DNA from: Metabacillus niabensis
Lineage (GTDB): Bacteria; Bacillota; Bacilli; Bacillales; Bacillaceae
Direction of reading: 5' to 3'
NCBI RefSeq assembly: GCF_020524345.1
Contig: NZ_JAIVLH010000012.1
Span: 62,001 to 126,000 of the forward strand
DNA: 64,000 nt
The notes beneath the pieces were generated by a model. It was not told where the DNA came from, made no database searches, and worked only from the letters and a program-made list of their open reading frames with translations. The position numbers and the translations under genes are program-made. Position 1 is the stretch's first letter; the number at the start of each line of letters is the position of its first letter. Of this stretch, positions 23,941 to 31,432 are shown piece after piece.

Positions 23941-24489
23941 TCACTTATCCTTCTTCCACTCCTCAGCTAATACGCCATATACAACATGGTCAACATAGTG
24001 ATCATATAACCATTCCGCTTGTCTGATACATCCTTCATTAACAAAATTTAATCTTTCAGGAATGCTTCTGCTTTTCTTATTTTCTGCTGCAGCCCTAATT
24101 TCAACTTTATTAAGATTCAATTCGTTAAAAGCATAATCAGTTAATGCTTTTGCCACCTTTGTCATTATTCCTTTACCTTGAAACTCTTCCCCTAGCCAAT
24201 ATCCAATATACGCTGTTTTATTGGACCAATTAATCTGATTATAACCTGCGACTCCAACCATTTTCCCTTTAAATAAAATAGCCGTGTTTAGGCATCTATT
24301 TTCAGCGAAACCTGTTAAACTGTCTTTAATAAACGAAATTGTATCTTCGAGTTTTGTGGTTGTATCCAGCCAAGGAAGCCATTCTCTTAGGTAGATCCTT
24401 GAATGATTTGTTAACTCAAAGACACACTCTGCATCTCTTACTTCCACTAATTTCAAAGATAACTCATCATTAATTTTATATGTAAACAT
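23941..24489 (-). CDS. RimL/YdaF-type GNAT N-acetyltransferase
   Basis: This 182-aa acetyltransferase resembles the RimL group that acetylates protein N-termini or small amines. The acetyl-CoA site is YWLGEEFQGKGIMTKVAKAL (about residues 95-115), matching the Q/RxxGxG/A pattern, and the RimL-typical NLNKVEIRAAAENKKSRSIPE follows. The near N-terminus DELSLKLVEVRDAECVFELT is also characteristic. Substrate unknown. It lies just downstream of an AraC regulator gene, with a 33-nt gap, so co-transcription is possible. Confidence 0.82.
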   Translation of the reverse strand: MFTYKINDELSLKLVEVRDAECVFELTNHSRIYLREWLPWLDTTTKLEDTISFIKDSLTGFAENRCLNTAILFKGKMVGVAGYNQINWSNKTAYIGYWLGEEFQGKGIMTKVAKALTDYAFNELNLNKVEIRAAAENKKSRSIPERLNFVNEGCIRQAEWLYDHYVDHVVYGVLAEEWKKDK

Positions 24490-24522
24490 TTTATCCCCTC
24501 CAAAACTATCATTTTATCTTTA

Positions 24523-25404
24523 TTAAACAATCATCTTTTTGTAGGCCAAAGGTGTCATATTCATCACCTTTCTGAATTTATCAATGAAATAGCTTGTGCT
24601 ATTAAATCCAACTTGATAGGCCACTTCTGTGACAGTGAGATCAGATTGTTGCAGTAATAGTAAACTTTTTTGAATTCGATAATCCGTTACATATTCTAAA
24701 GGTGTTTTCTTTACCAAGCATTTGAAATATCGACAGCATTCAGAACGGCTTAATTGACCGGCACGTGCTATATCATCCAAAAAAATTTTATCAGCATAAT
24801 GGTGATGAATCCAGTTTAGCATTACTTTCATTCGTTCATTTTTTCTCATTTCCGTTTGTTCATATTCTAATGTAACACCATTTATAATGAGATTCTTCCA
24901 AATTAACGTTAAATGGATGCTGATATCAATTTCATAGTATGGGTTTTTTTCTTTTACCAGTTGATTGATTTTTAAAATGGAGTTAATCATATTTTCCGCC
25001 CAACCTTCAGTTTTAACCAAGTGTAAATAAGGGATATTCGTTGCCTGGATAAATGGGGCTACAAGGGTTGGATAAAGTTCGTGCGATAAAACAAAACGTG
25101 GAGAAACATTTAAACAGATATAGACACAACCTGATTCTTTCATATCTTTTGCCATATGAACGCATCCACTGTTTATAAATAGCCCCTCGCTTTCTCGAAT
25201 AACAACACGTTCATCATTTATTTGGAACATTGCTTCACCTTTTATCACGACAATAAACTGAAATTCTTCGTGCCAATGAAGAGGGATAAATCCATTTATA
25301 TTATTCGATATTGTTGTTTCATAACATGCAATAGGTAACAAAACTGTGCGATGTTCAGTTAATTCTTTTAAACGATGATCAATTTTGAAATCTTTTATTT
25401 GCAT
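24523..25404 (-). CDS. AraC-family regulator
   Basis: This 293-aa regulator has an N-terminal cupin ligand domain (PLHWHEEFQFIVVIKGEAMF at about 41-60). The C-terminal double helix-turn-helix covers about 190-290, with IFLDDIARAGQLSRSECCRYFK and LTVTEVAYQVGFNSTSYFIDKFRK. It is divergent from an EamA exporter gene across 116 bp, so that exporter is its probable target. The effector is unknown. Divergent AraC-EamA pairs are a common arrangement. Confidence 0.85.
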   Translation of the reverse strand: MQIKDFKIDHRLKELTEHRTVLLPIACYETTISNNINGFIPLHWHEEFQFIVVIKGEAMFQINDERVVIRESEGLFINSGCVHMAKDMKESGCVYICLNVSPRFVLSHELYPTLVAPFIQATNIPYLHLVKTEGWAENMINSILKINQLVKEKNPYYEIDISIHLTLIWKNLIINGVTLEYEQTEMRKNERMKVMLNWIHHHYADKIFLDDIARAGQLSRSECCRYFKCLVKKTPLEYVTDYRIQKSLLLLQQSDLTVTEVAYQVGFNSTSYFIDKFRKVMNMTPLAYKKMIV

Positions 25405-25520
25405 ATTAACACCTCAATATCCTTATATTTTTCCATTCAATTTATGTATTCTTACTGGATTTTCCCCTTTATTATATAAATATTATCACACAATTTTTAT
25501 ATATTAGGGAGAAAGATGAT

Positions 25521-26438
25521 ATGAATAGAAAAAAAGGGATTGTACTTGTTTTAACAGGTGCAGTATGTTGGGGAATTGGCGGCACAGTCTCTAAGAAGCT
25601 ATTTGATTTTTATGCAATTGACGTTGATTGGCTTGTAACAACCCGATTACTTCTTGCTGGTTTTTTGCTATTAAGCATTCAGTTTTTTACAAAAGAACGG
25701 TCACAAGTACTGGGTGTTTGGAAAACCAAAAGGATCGCTGTTCAATTATTGATTTTCGGGATACTTGGAATGCTTTCGGTTCAATACACATACATGGTAT
25801 CCATCCAACATGGAAATGCTGCAGTAGCAACATTATTGCAGTATTTGGCACCGGTCATGATCATCATCTACTCCATATTTCGTAAACATATGGTTCTAAC
25901 ACGAAATGATTTGGTAACCGTATTACTAGCCCTTGTAGGATGCTTTTTCTTATTAACAAACGGCTCAATCTCACAACTTTCTGTGCCAACACCAGCTATT
26001 GTATGGGGTGTTTTATCTGGAGTAGCTTTAGCCTTTTACACACTTTACGCTGTTCCATTGCTGAAGCAATATGATTCCCTTGTCATTGTTGGCTGGGCAA
26101 TGATCATTGGCGGTCTTTCCTTAAGCTTTATCCATCCGCCCTGGCAAATAGATCTAAAACTATTAACGTTTGAAGCGTATTTCTATTTAGTCTTTGTTAT
26201 TATCTTTGGTACGATGATTGCTTTCTGGTTTTATATAGAAAGCCTGCAAAGTTTAGTTCCTAAAGAATCAAGTCTGCTTGGAAGCATAGAGCCACTTGCC
26301 GCTGTTTGTACTACAGTTTTTTGGCTGAAAGAACCCTTTGGCCTATTCCAATGGGTCGGTACAGTTTTTATTTTAATCATGATCGTAGCGTTAGCTTTAA
26401 ATACGTCTACTTCAAAAACAAGGTTAAAGGATAATTAG
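25521..26438 (+). CDS. EamA/DMT-family transporter
   Basis: This 305-aa transporter has ten predicted helices in two EamA repeats ([16 protein letters not shown] at residues 13-28; [20 protein letters not shown] at the start of the second). The closing [20 protein letters not shown] is typical of YdfL/YwfM-like members. AGGGAGAAAG precedes the ATG. It diverges from the AraC regulator. A perfect inverted repeat spans its stop codon and that of the convergent DUF3231 gene. Confidence 0.82.
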   Translation: MNRKKGIVLVLTGAVCWGIGGTVSKKLFDFYAIDVDWLVTTRLLLAGFLLLSIQFFTKERSQVLGVWKTKRIAVQLLIFGILGMLSVQYTYMVSIQHGNAAVATLLQYLAPVMIIIYSIFRKHMVLTRNDLVTVLLALVGCFFLLTNGSISQLSVPTPAIVWGVLSGVALAFYTLYAVPLLKQYDSLVIVGWAMIIGGLSLSFIHPPWQIDLKLLTFEAYFYLVFVIIFGTMIAFWFYIESLQSLVPKESSLLGSIEPLAAVCTTVFWLKEPFGLFQWVGTVFILIMIVALALNTSTSKTRLKDN

Positions 26439-26462
26439 CAGAAGCAGGCAGCTAATTATCCT
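26428..26462. terminator. Hairpin shared by two convergent stop codons
   Basis: AGGATAATTAGC (26428-26439) and GCTAATTATCCT (26451-26462) form a perfect 12-bp stem. It contains both the EamA TAG and the DUF3231 TAA. Neither side has a clear T-tract, so it may act as a mRNA-end or weak bidirectional terminator. Confidence 0.55.
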
Positions 26463-27472
26463 CTATCTGCTGCTGTTGGCGGGATTTCCATCCAGCCTTT
26501 TTCAATCATAATATCTGCTGCAGATTCAACGAATTTTGAGATTTTCATAAATGACCTCGTATACAAGAGCCCTACATCATGTCTTCCGTTTACAGCCACT
26601 GAATTCCCAAACGCTCTAATTTTCATGGAAAACATATCCATTTTATGAAATAGCATAAGTTTGTCTGAGAAAGGAGCATAAGTAGATGTTGTGACCAGAT
26701 CATCAAGAAAAGACGGTGCGGGCAAATTTTCTTGATAAAGCTTTTTCATATAATTTTCTACATTAGCTGACGTCATATCTCTGCCCCATTCAAACAATTT
26801 TCGAATCTTTTCATCCTTGGCAACTTGAGCAAAAGCCATGATTAATGCTTTACTTGTAACATTATTTTCAATATTATCGTAAAAATGGGCAATTTCCAGT
26901 GCATGTAATGGTCGTCTTTGTCCAAAGAAACCCGTTAAAAAGTTGTCATGGGCAAGACCCGGCTTATCAGGAACTGGTATGAAAGGCGGTTTCATGATTA
27001 ATCCTTTATCCATTAAAATATCTTTAATTTCGTCAACTAATTTCATAGTCGAATACATAATATGTTTAAAAAATTCATTTACATCCTTCCTATAAACAAG
27101 AGGAATTCCCGCATTATAAATACTCATTCCTGCTTTTGCTGTGTATTTCAAATAATGAACATAGTATTCATCCCGGAATAAACGCGGAGCACCTAAATTG
27201 ACGTCCTCTTCAGTAAAGCCAATCGGAATCGGATAACTCTCCTTTTCCATCATTTCTTTCGTTGTTTTCATGAATTCTTCACATAATCCCAATGCATTTT
27301 CTAATAACGTTTTAATATCCTTATCTTCAACATTTTGAAGGAAGTAAGTTAAAATGCCTTTTGACATGCTGTTTCCCATGTATGTAGCCCAAAGCTTGCC
27401 CATTTCTGCTGATGTTAACCTATCGTTTGTGCTTATTTTATTTGTACCCATTTTAATTGGTTTGATTTTCAT
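26456..27472 (-). CDS. DUF3231 protein (paralogue 1)
   Basis: This 338-aa protein consists of two similar halves of about 165 aa, the tandem DUF3231 arrangement. Each half begins near a (S/A)xE(M/I)xxLW or ALEIxHxxDNIENN block and ends with a helix plus Gly-hydrophobic-PP segment (ILMDKGLIMKPPFIP; IMIEKGWMEIPPTAADRG). The conserved block YPIPIGFTEEDVNLGAPRLF is at about 68-87. The helical pattern recalls ferritin-like or CotF-like four-helix bundles, but no biochemical role is established. Two paralogues lie at 28431-29480 and 57057-58076. Confidence 0.78.
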   Translation of the reverse strand: MKIKPIKMGTNKISTNDRLTSAEMGKLWATYMGNSMSKGILTYFLQNVEDKDIKTLLENALGLCEEFMKTTKEMMEKESYPIPIGFTEEDVNLGAPRLFRDEYYVHYLKYTAKAGMSIYNAGIPLVYRKDVNEFFKHIMYSTMKLVDEIKDILMDKGLIMKPPFIPVPDKPGLAHDNFLTGFFGQRRPLHALEIAHFYDNIENNVTSKALIMAFAQVAKDEKIRKLFEWGRDMTSANVENYMKKLYQENLPAPSFLDDLVTTSTYAPFSDKLMLFHKMDMFSMKIRAFGNSVAVNGRHDVGLLYTRSFMKISKFVESAADIMIEKGWMEIPPTAADRG

Positions 27473-27619
27473 GGCAGATCCTTTCAGCGATATTTCTAGT
27501 TAGTATTTTACTCATAAGGGAATCTTATACTGAACTCAATATAAAAGTAGCTCAATTATTACCTCAATAAAATGGTTCAGTATGCTTTTTGTTCTCGGAT
27601 ATATAAAACATCTTTCAAT

Positions 27620-27645
27620 GTTTGAAACGGTTTAAATACGGGCAT
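27620..27645 (+). promoter_or_regulatory. Candidate SigB promoter for the DUF3243 gene
   Basis: GTTTGA (27620-27625) and GGGCAT (27640-27645), 14 bp apart, match the SigB elements GTTTAA and GGGTAT at five of six positions each. The DUF3243 start is 42 bp downstream. A general stress response is therefore plausible. Confidence 0.55.
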
Positions 27646-27686
27646 TGAATAGGGAAATCAAAGACTATTGAAAGGAGAGATTTTTA

Positions 27687-28004
27687 ATGGCTTTTGAATC
27701 ACATAATCACGCAGAAGAAAAAGTGGAAGAGAAATTGCAGTCTATAGGTGCAGAAAAAAAGGACGAGGTTCTTACAAGTTTTGAAACATTTAAAAGTTAC
27801 TTAGGTGACAAAGTGTCAAAAGGGGAAAAACTTGGAATGAACGAGGAGCAACTGGCTAAAACAGCCCAAAAAGTTGCCGATTACCTTGCTGACCATGAAT
27901 CAGCACGTAATCGTGAAGAAAAGTTGCTTCAGGAATTATGGAAGGTTGGAAATGAAGAGGAACAGCACAAGCTTGCTCATATGCTTGTCAAGTTGGTTCA
28001 ATAA
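27687..28004 (+). CDS. DUF3243 protein (YmfJ-like)
   Basis: This 105-aa, highly charged, alpha-helical protein fits DUF3243: EVLTSFETFKSYLGDKVSKG, EKLGMNEEQLAKTAQKVADY, LADHESARNREEKLLQELWK. No transmembrane or catalytic motif is visible and the family role is unknown. AAAGGAGAG lies 8 nt before the ATG. It is a single-gene unit with a possible SigB promoter and its own terminator. Confidence 0.8.
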   Translation: MAFESHNHAEEKVEEKLQSIGAEKKDEVLTSFETFKSYLGDKVSKGEKLGMNEEQLAKTAQKVADYLADHESARNREEKLLQELWKVGNEEEQHKLAHMLVKLVQ

Positions 28005-28010
28005 TGATCG

Positions 28011-28043
28011 AAGAGACCGCCTGGTTAGCGGTCTTTCTTTTTT
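28011..28043 (+). terminator. Terminator of the DUF3243 gene
   Basis: AGACCGC (28014-28020) pairs with GCGGTCT (28028-28034), followed by TTCTTTTTT. Confidence 0.88.
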
Positions 28044-28052
28044 GCCATGCAG

Positions 28053-28151
28053 CTAAATATCCACTTTATCATTCAATGTTATCTCATCGGCAGGTAATCC
28101 CCTTATTCCCCAATTATGCTTCGGTGTTTCGAAGATGGTTATTTCAATATC
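28053..28151 (-). pseudogene. C-terminal fragment of a tautomerase-like gene
   Basis: The minus-strand frame reads DIEITIFETPKHNWGIRG, LPADEITLNDKVDI, stop. This strongly resembles the last strand of tautomerase-superfamily proteins (ETPxxNWGIRG). There is no start codon or upstream body. It is joined in a different frame to the MocR fragment at 28144-28341, so a deletion has apparently fused two genes. Confidence 0.55.
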
Positions 28152-28341
28152 TTGTACTTACATTTAAATCCAAATAATCAGCCAGGTCTCTCTGTGAAGG
28201 AAGCTTTGTTCCAGGCAATAACACTTCGTTTACTATATCCTGTTCCAATTGTCTTGCAAGTGCTTTATATATAGGCTTTTCCGTTTTATCAATCGATGGC
28301 CTCCAGCTCATCGGATAGTTTTCAAACGAATTAATAGGCAT
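28144..28341 (-). pseudogene. N-terminal fragment of a MocR/GntR regulator
   Basis: The frame starts MPINSFENYPMSWRPSIDKT and continues through EKPIYKALARQLEQDI and GTKLPSQRDLADYLDLNVST, then stops at RY. This is the N-terminal half of the winged helix of a MocR-type (PLP-aminotransferase-fused) GntR regulator. The intact family is about 460 aa, so the second half of the helix-turn-helix and the whole aminotransferase domain are missing. The break falls exactly where tautomerase-like sequence begins. Confidence 0.75.
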
Positions 28342-28430
28342 GATACGCATCCTTTTTCTCACAATTATTGGATGATGCCGTAGATAAAACAATCTTTAAC
28401 AGCTTCTTTAAAGCTGTCCCACTTGTAACA

Positions 28431-29480
28431 CTAACCTCTATCTTTCGCTTGTGGTGGTGATTCCAACCACCCTTTATCAATTAAGATATTCATACCATCA
28501 TCAACAAATAAGCCAATGTTTACAAGCGTCCTTGCATACAACATATTTAGATCTCTTCTTGCCGTTACTGCCAATGAATTTCCGAATGATCTTATCTTCA
28601 TTGCAAACATGTCCACTTTATGATAAAGCATGATTCTATCAGAAAAAGGAGGGTATGTAGATGTTGTTACCAAATGGTCTAGAAACGCCGGTGATTGAAT
28701 ATGACCAATGTGTAATTTTTCCTTATATTGCTTTACAGCTTTTTCAGTCATATCTAACCCTCTATTAAACAATGCCTTTATTATTTCATCTTTCACAGTC
28801 TGACAGAATCCCAATAATAAGGCTTTACTTGTTGTGTTATTCTCAATGTTATCCCAAAGATGTATGATTTCAAGTGCCTGTAATGGTCTGACATCTCCCA
28901 AAAATCCATTTAAGTAACTTTGTTTTTCAATTTTATCAATTCCTACTGGAGTCGGAATAATAGGAGGGTTTGCAATAAATTTCTTTTCCATTAAAACATT
29001 ATTAATTTGACCTAAAAAGACAGTAGTACATTCATTACAATAAATAAAAAACTCCCTTATATCCTCCCTCATTACTAAAGGAACTGCTACCGAGTAAAGG
29101 CTCATACCAACCTTAGCAGCATATTTTAAATAATGAGGATAAAATTCATCAGCATATAAACGGGGGGCACCAAGGTTCACATCAGCCTCAGTAAATCCAA
29201 TAGGTATAGGGAAATTTTCTATTTTAAAAATATCTTCTACCCTTTGCTTAAAATCCTTTGATAAGGCTAAACCATTCTCCAGGAGCAACCTTATATCTTC
29301 TTCCTCACAGTGTTGAAGAAAATAATGTAAAATTTGAATGGACATACTGTTTCCCATATAGGTAGCCCAAAGTTTCCCCATTTCAAAAGTCGTTAAAGGT
29401 TGGGTTTCATCCGATATTTTTTGATTTATTTTTAGTGGTTTCATCACATTCATTGGATTTAAATCTTTATCCCTAGTCAT
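28431..29480 (-). CDS. DUF3231 protein (paralogue 2)
   Basis: This 349-aa tandem DUF3231 protein is clearly related to the gene at 26456-27472. Shared blocks include FEMGKLWATYMGNSMS, IPIGFTEADVNLGAPRLY, VRPLQALEIIHLWDNIENNT and LVTTSTYPPFSDRIMLYHKVDM. It ends GWLESPPQAKDRG. GGGAG precedes the ATG, 7-10 nt away. A 20-residue hydrophilic N-terminal extension distinguishes it from the other two. Between 29481 and 29596 I see no feature. Confidence 0.78.
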   Translation of the reverse strand: MTRDKDLNPMNVMKPLKINQKISDETQPLTTFEMGKLWATYMGNSMSIQILHYFLQHCEEEDIRLLLENGLALSKDFKQRVEDIFKIENFPIPIGFTEADVNLGAPRLYADEFYPHYLKYAAKVGMSLYSVAVPLVMREDIREFFIYCNECTTVFLGQINNVLMEKKFIANPPIIPTPVGIDKIEKQSYLNGFLGDVRPLQALEIIHLWDNIENNTTSKALLLGFCQTVKDEIIKALFNRGLDMTEKAVKQYKEKLHIGHIQSPAFLDHLVTTSTYPPFSDRIMLYHKVDMFAMKIRSFGNSLAVTARRDLNMLYARTLVNIGLFVDDGMNILIDKGWLESPPQAKDRG

Positions 29481-29596
29481 ACCTAATCTCCCTTTCCCGT
29501 GTTTATGCTTAGGATTCCCATTGGATAATTATTTAATTCTAAATACTATTATCATTAAATGATTAAAGTCTCCTGCAGCTAATAAAGATTTAAGAT

Positions 29597-29888
29597 ATGG
29601 AAACTTGGGAGGCTGCATATTTAGCCGGTATTATCGATTTCGTTCGATCACATTAACTAGAATACATAAGAAAAGCGTAAGGATTCTTTTACTCTAAATA
29701 TAAAGAAAAAGGAAAAGGTTATAGACATACTTGTACAAGTTTTACCGTATTTAAGAGTGCCCACAAAAAGAAAACGTTCATTATGGATTATTGAGCACTA
29801 CGACAACGTTACACTCAGAAACGGTAAATATAGTAAGGACCGTTTAGAGCAAAAGTTAGCTTTTGAAAAAGCTTTATTTGAAATTTAA
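29597..29888 (+). pseudogene. Decayed LAGLIDADG homing endonuclease
   Basis: The plus strand begins METWEAAYLAGIID, the first LAGLIDADG helix. After a frameshift comes SITLTRIHKKSVR, then, in a third frame, DSFTLNIKKKEKVIDILVQV, LPYLRVPTKRKRSLWIIEHY and DNVTLRNGKYSKDRLEQKL, followed by AFEKALFEI and a stop at 29888. Frameshifts and an internal deletion leave about 97 codons of an original of perhaps 160. It lies next to the group I intron remnant on the opposite strand, consistent with a lost intron-borne homing gene. Confidence 0.72.
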
Positions 29889-29904
29889 ATTTATAAAAAG
29901 GCAA

Positions 29905-29945
29905 AATAAAAACCACCAAATATGTATTTGGTGGAGACGGTGGGA
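29905..29945 (-). repeat. Displaced second copy of the ssrA 3' end with terminator
   Basis: On the minus strand 29945-29929 reads TCCCACCGTCTCCACCA, differing from the intact tmRNA end (TCCCTCCGTCTCCACCA) at one base. It is followed by AATA and a hairpin CCACCAAATA/TATTTGGTGG with TTTTTATTTTG, the same design as the intact tmRNA terminator. The upstream T-stem and T-loop are absent and intron-like sequence takes their place. Confidence 0.82.
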
Positions 29946-30165
29946 CGTGCTATTCCATGCTTTCGTCATGGCACTGACTATATCTTGAACCTTTATACAG
30001 GTCCTTCGGCGTCTTATACGAAAAGTAGTTTTACCTGAATTCCAGGCAGTTTTTCGTATCCTAGTACTACCAAGATGGCAGCCTATAAGTCGATACACGG
30101 CTGTTGGATTGCTCCACATACCGCTCGGCATTGCCTTAATCACAGTCGATATAAGTTTTTATTTT
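29946..30165 (-). ncRNA. Group I intron remnant (3' half) at the displaced ssrA end
   Basis: The minus strand shows the ordered conserved elements of a group I ribozyme core: a Q-like CAATCCAACAGCC, an R-like GTATCGACTTATAGGC and an S element TTCAAGATATAGTCAG. GACT(T)ATA and TATAGTC can pair as P7 with a bulged base. The next 35 nt run into the displaced ssrA 3' exon at 29945. No clear 5' half (P1-P3) is visible between this and the intact tmRNA. Group I introns in tmRNA T-loops are known; this looks like one that lost its 5' part. Boundaries are approximate. Confidence 0.65.
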
Positions 30166-30225
30166 TATTATAAGATGTAAAAACGGACTTACCTCATTTG
30201 GCAAATCCGTGAATATTATCGTATT

Positions 30226-30252
30226 AAACCACCAAACTATGTATTTTGGTGG
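30226..30252 (-). terminator. tmRNA terminator
   Basis: CCACCAAA (30252-30245) pairs with TTTGGTGG (30236-30229), then TTTAATACG on the minus strand. The stem includes the mature CCA end. Confidence 0.75.
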
Positions 30253-30610
30253 AGACGGAGGGAGTCGAACCCTCGTCCAGACATAACGGCACTTAAGCGT
30301 CTACGAGCGTAGTCGATATATTTGCGGTTTCGCTAACTCCTATGCCTATCGACAGGCGTCAGAGCAGCTAGTCTGATTGGTCTCTTCCATCATCCCCAGA
30401 CGGAGGAATCAGGCGTAGTCCACTAAGAGTGAGTCCCTTACCCTACCACATGGACGATGGAGGGAGGAACAGCTAAGCAGTTATTAAGCTGCTAAAGCTA
30501 AGTTATTGTTAGATTTGCCAGTTATTATTGGCGTTGACGTTTTAACGAAGACGATCCCTTCGGCCCGCAACCTAAGCTCGAACTATCCCTGTCGAATCCG
30601 TAACGTCCCC
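30247..30610 (-). ncRNA. ssrA: Transfer-messenger RNA (tmRNA)
   Basis: The 364-nt RNA begins GGGGACGTTACGGATTCGAC and ends with the T arm GGGTTCGACTCCC and acceptor CCGTCTCCACCA. The tag frame at 30519-30484 encodes GKSNNNLALAA and a TAA stop; the preceding Ala comes from the charged tmRNA. It rescues stalled ribosomes and marks the products for ClpXP-type degradation. smpB, its protein partner, lies upstream on the same strand and clpP is elsewhere in this window. The molecule looks intact although a second copy of its 3' end lies 300 bp downstream. Confidence 0.95.
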
Positions 30611-30757
30611 ATGATAAGCCGTATATACCAGCTAGGGAATACGGGAAGTAATAAAAGATCAAGCTTATTTGCTTATGAAGTTGTTAAAGTAAGTTGACTG
30701 CCTTACAAAACCTATTATATCAGACTGACATGAAAATGCAATTGTAAGGTTTTGCCA

Positions 30758-31225
30758 CTACATTTTCTGGCGCTCTCTAAAGGCACGTTCAATATCACGT
30801 TTTGCTTCCTTCTTCTTCAGATCTTCACGTTTGTCGTATTTCTTTTTACCTTTACCGAGACCAATCAACACTTTTGCATAGCCATTTTTGATATACATCT
30901 TTAATGGTACAAGTGCATAGCCTTCTTCTTTTGTAGCTCCGATTAATTTGGCAATTTCACGTTTCTTTAATAATAGTTTTCTTGTTCTTAATGGATCATG
31001 GTTATATCTGTTTCCTTGTTCATACGGACTAACATGCATATTCAGCAGGAAAACTTCACCGCGTTCAATACGTGCGTAAGAGTCCTTTAGGTTAACACGA
31101 CCATTACGAATTGATTTAATTTCCGTACCTTGAAGGACAATGCCGGCTTCAAATGTTTCTTCAATGGCGTAATCATGATTAGCTTTTTTATTTTGTGCTA
31201 ATGCTTTTCCCATTCCTTTAGGCAT
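30758..31225 (-). CDS. smpB: SsrA-binding protein SmpB
   Basis: This 155-aa RNA-binding protein escorts tmRNA to stalled ribosomes. Family blocks are [40 protein letters not shown] and a basic C-terminal tail ([20 protein letters not shown]) that enters the mRNA channel. GGGGAGGG precedes the ATG. It lies between rnr and ssrA on the same strand, as in B. subtilis. Confidence 0.95.
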   Translation of the reverse strand: MPKGMGKALAQNKKANHDYAIEETFEAGIVLQGTEIKSIRNGRVNLKDSYARIERGEVFLLNMHVSPYEQGNRYNHDPLRTRKLLLKKREIAKLIGATKEEGYALVPLKMYIKNGYAKVLIGLGKGKKKYDKREDLKKKEAKRDIERAFRERQKM

Positions 31226-31385
31226 TGTATTCCCTCCCCTCGATTCTTGCGATACGTACTATTTTAGCAAATAATGGACAGTAACTCAATAAAGTGAAAC
31301 TTCCATCAGTAATATTTTCATTCTAACTGATGATTAGTTGATCATATCGGACCTTTACGGGCAGTTACCTTTGATACAAATAATT

Positions 31386-31427
31386 AAAAAGATGCCAAAG
31401 GGGCAAGCTCTCTCAGCAAGCCCCTTT
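31386..31427 (-). terminator. Terminator of rnr
   Basis: AAAGGGGC..GCT and AGC..GCCCCTTT (31427-31413 and 31409-31397) form a nearly perfect stem, followed by GGCATCTTTTTAATT on the minus strand. It lies 6 nt after the rnr stop and separates it from smpB. Confidence 0.8.
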
Positions 31428-31432
31428 CCTTT

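Noticed and set aside
29874-30143. An 89-aa minus-strand open frame
   Set aside because: It lies across the group I intron remnant and the displaced ssrA end, has no ribosome-binding site and no recognisable product.
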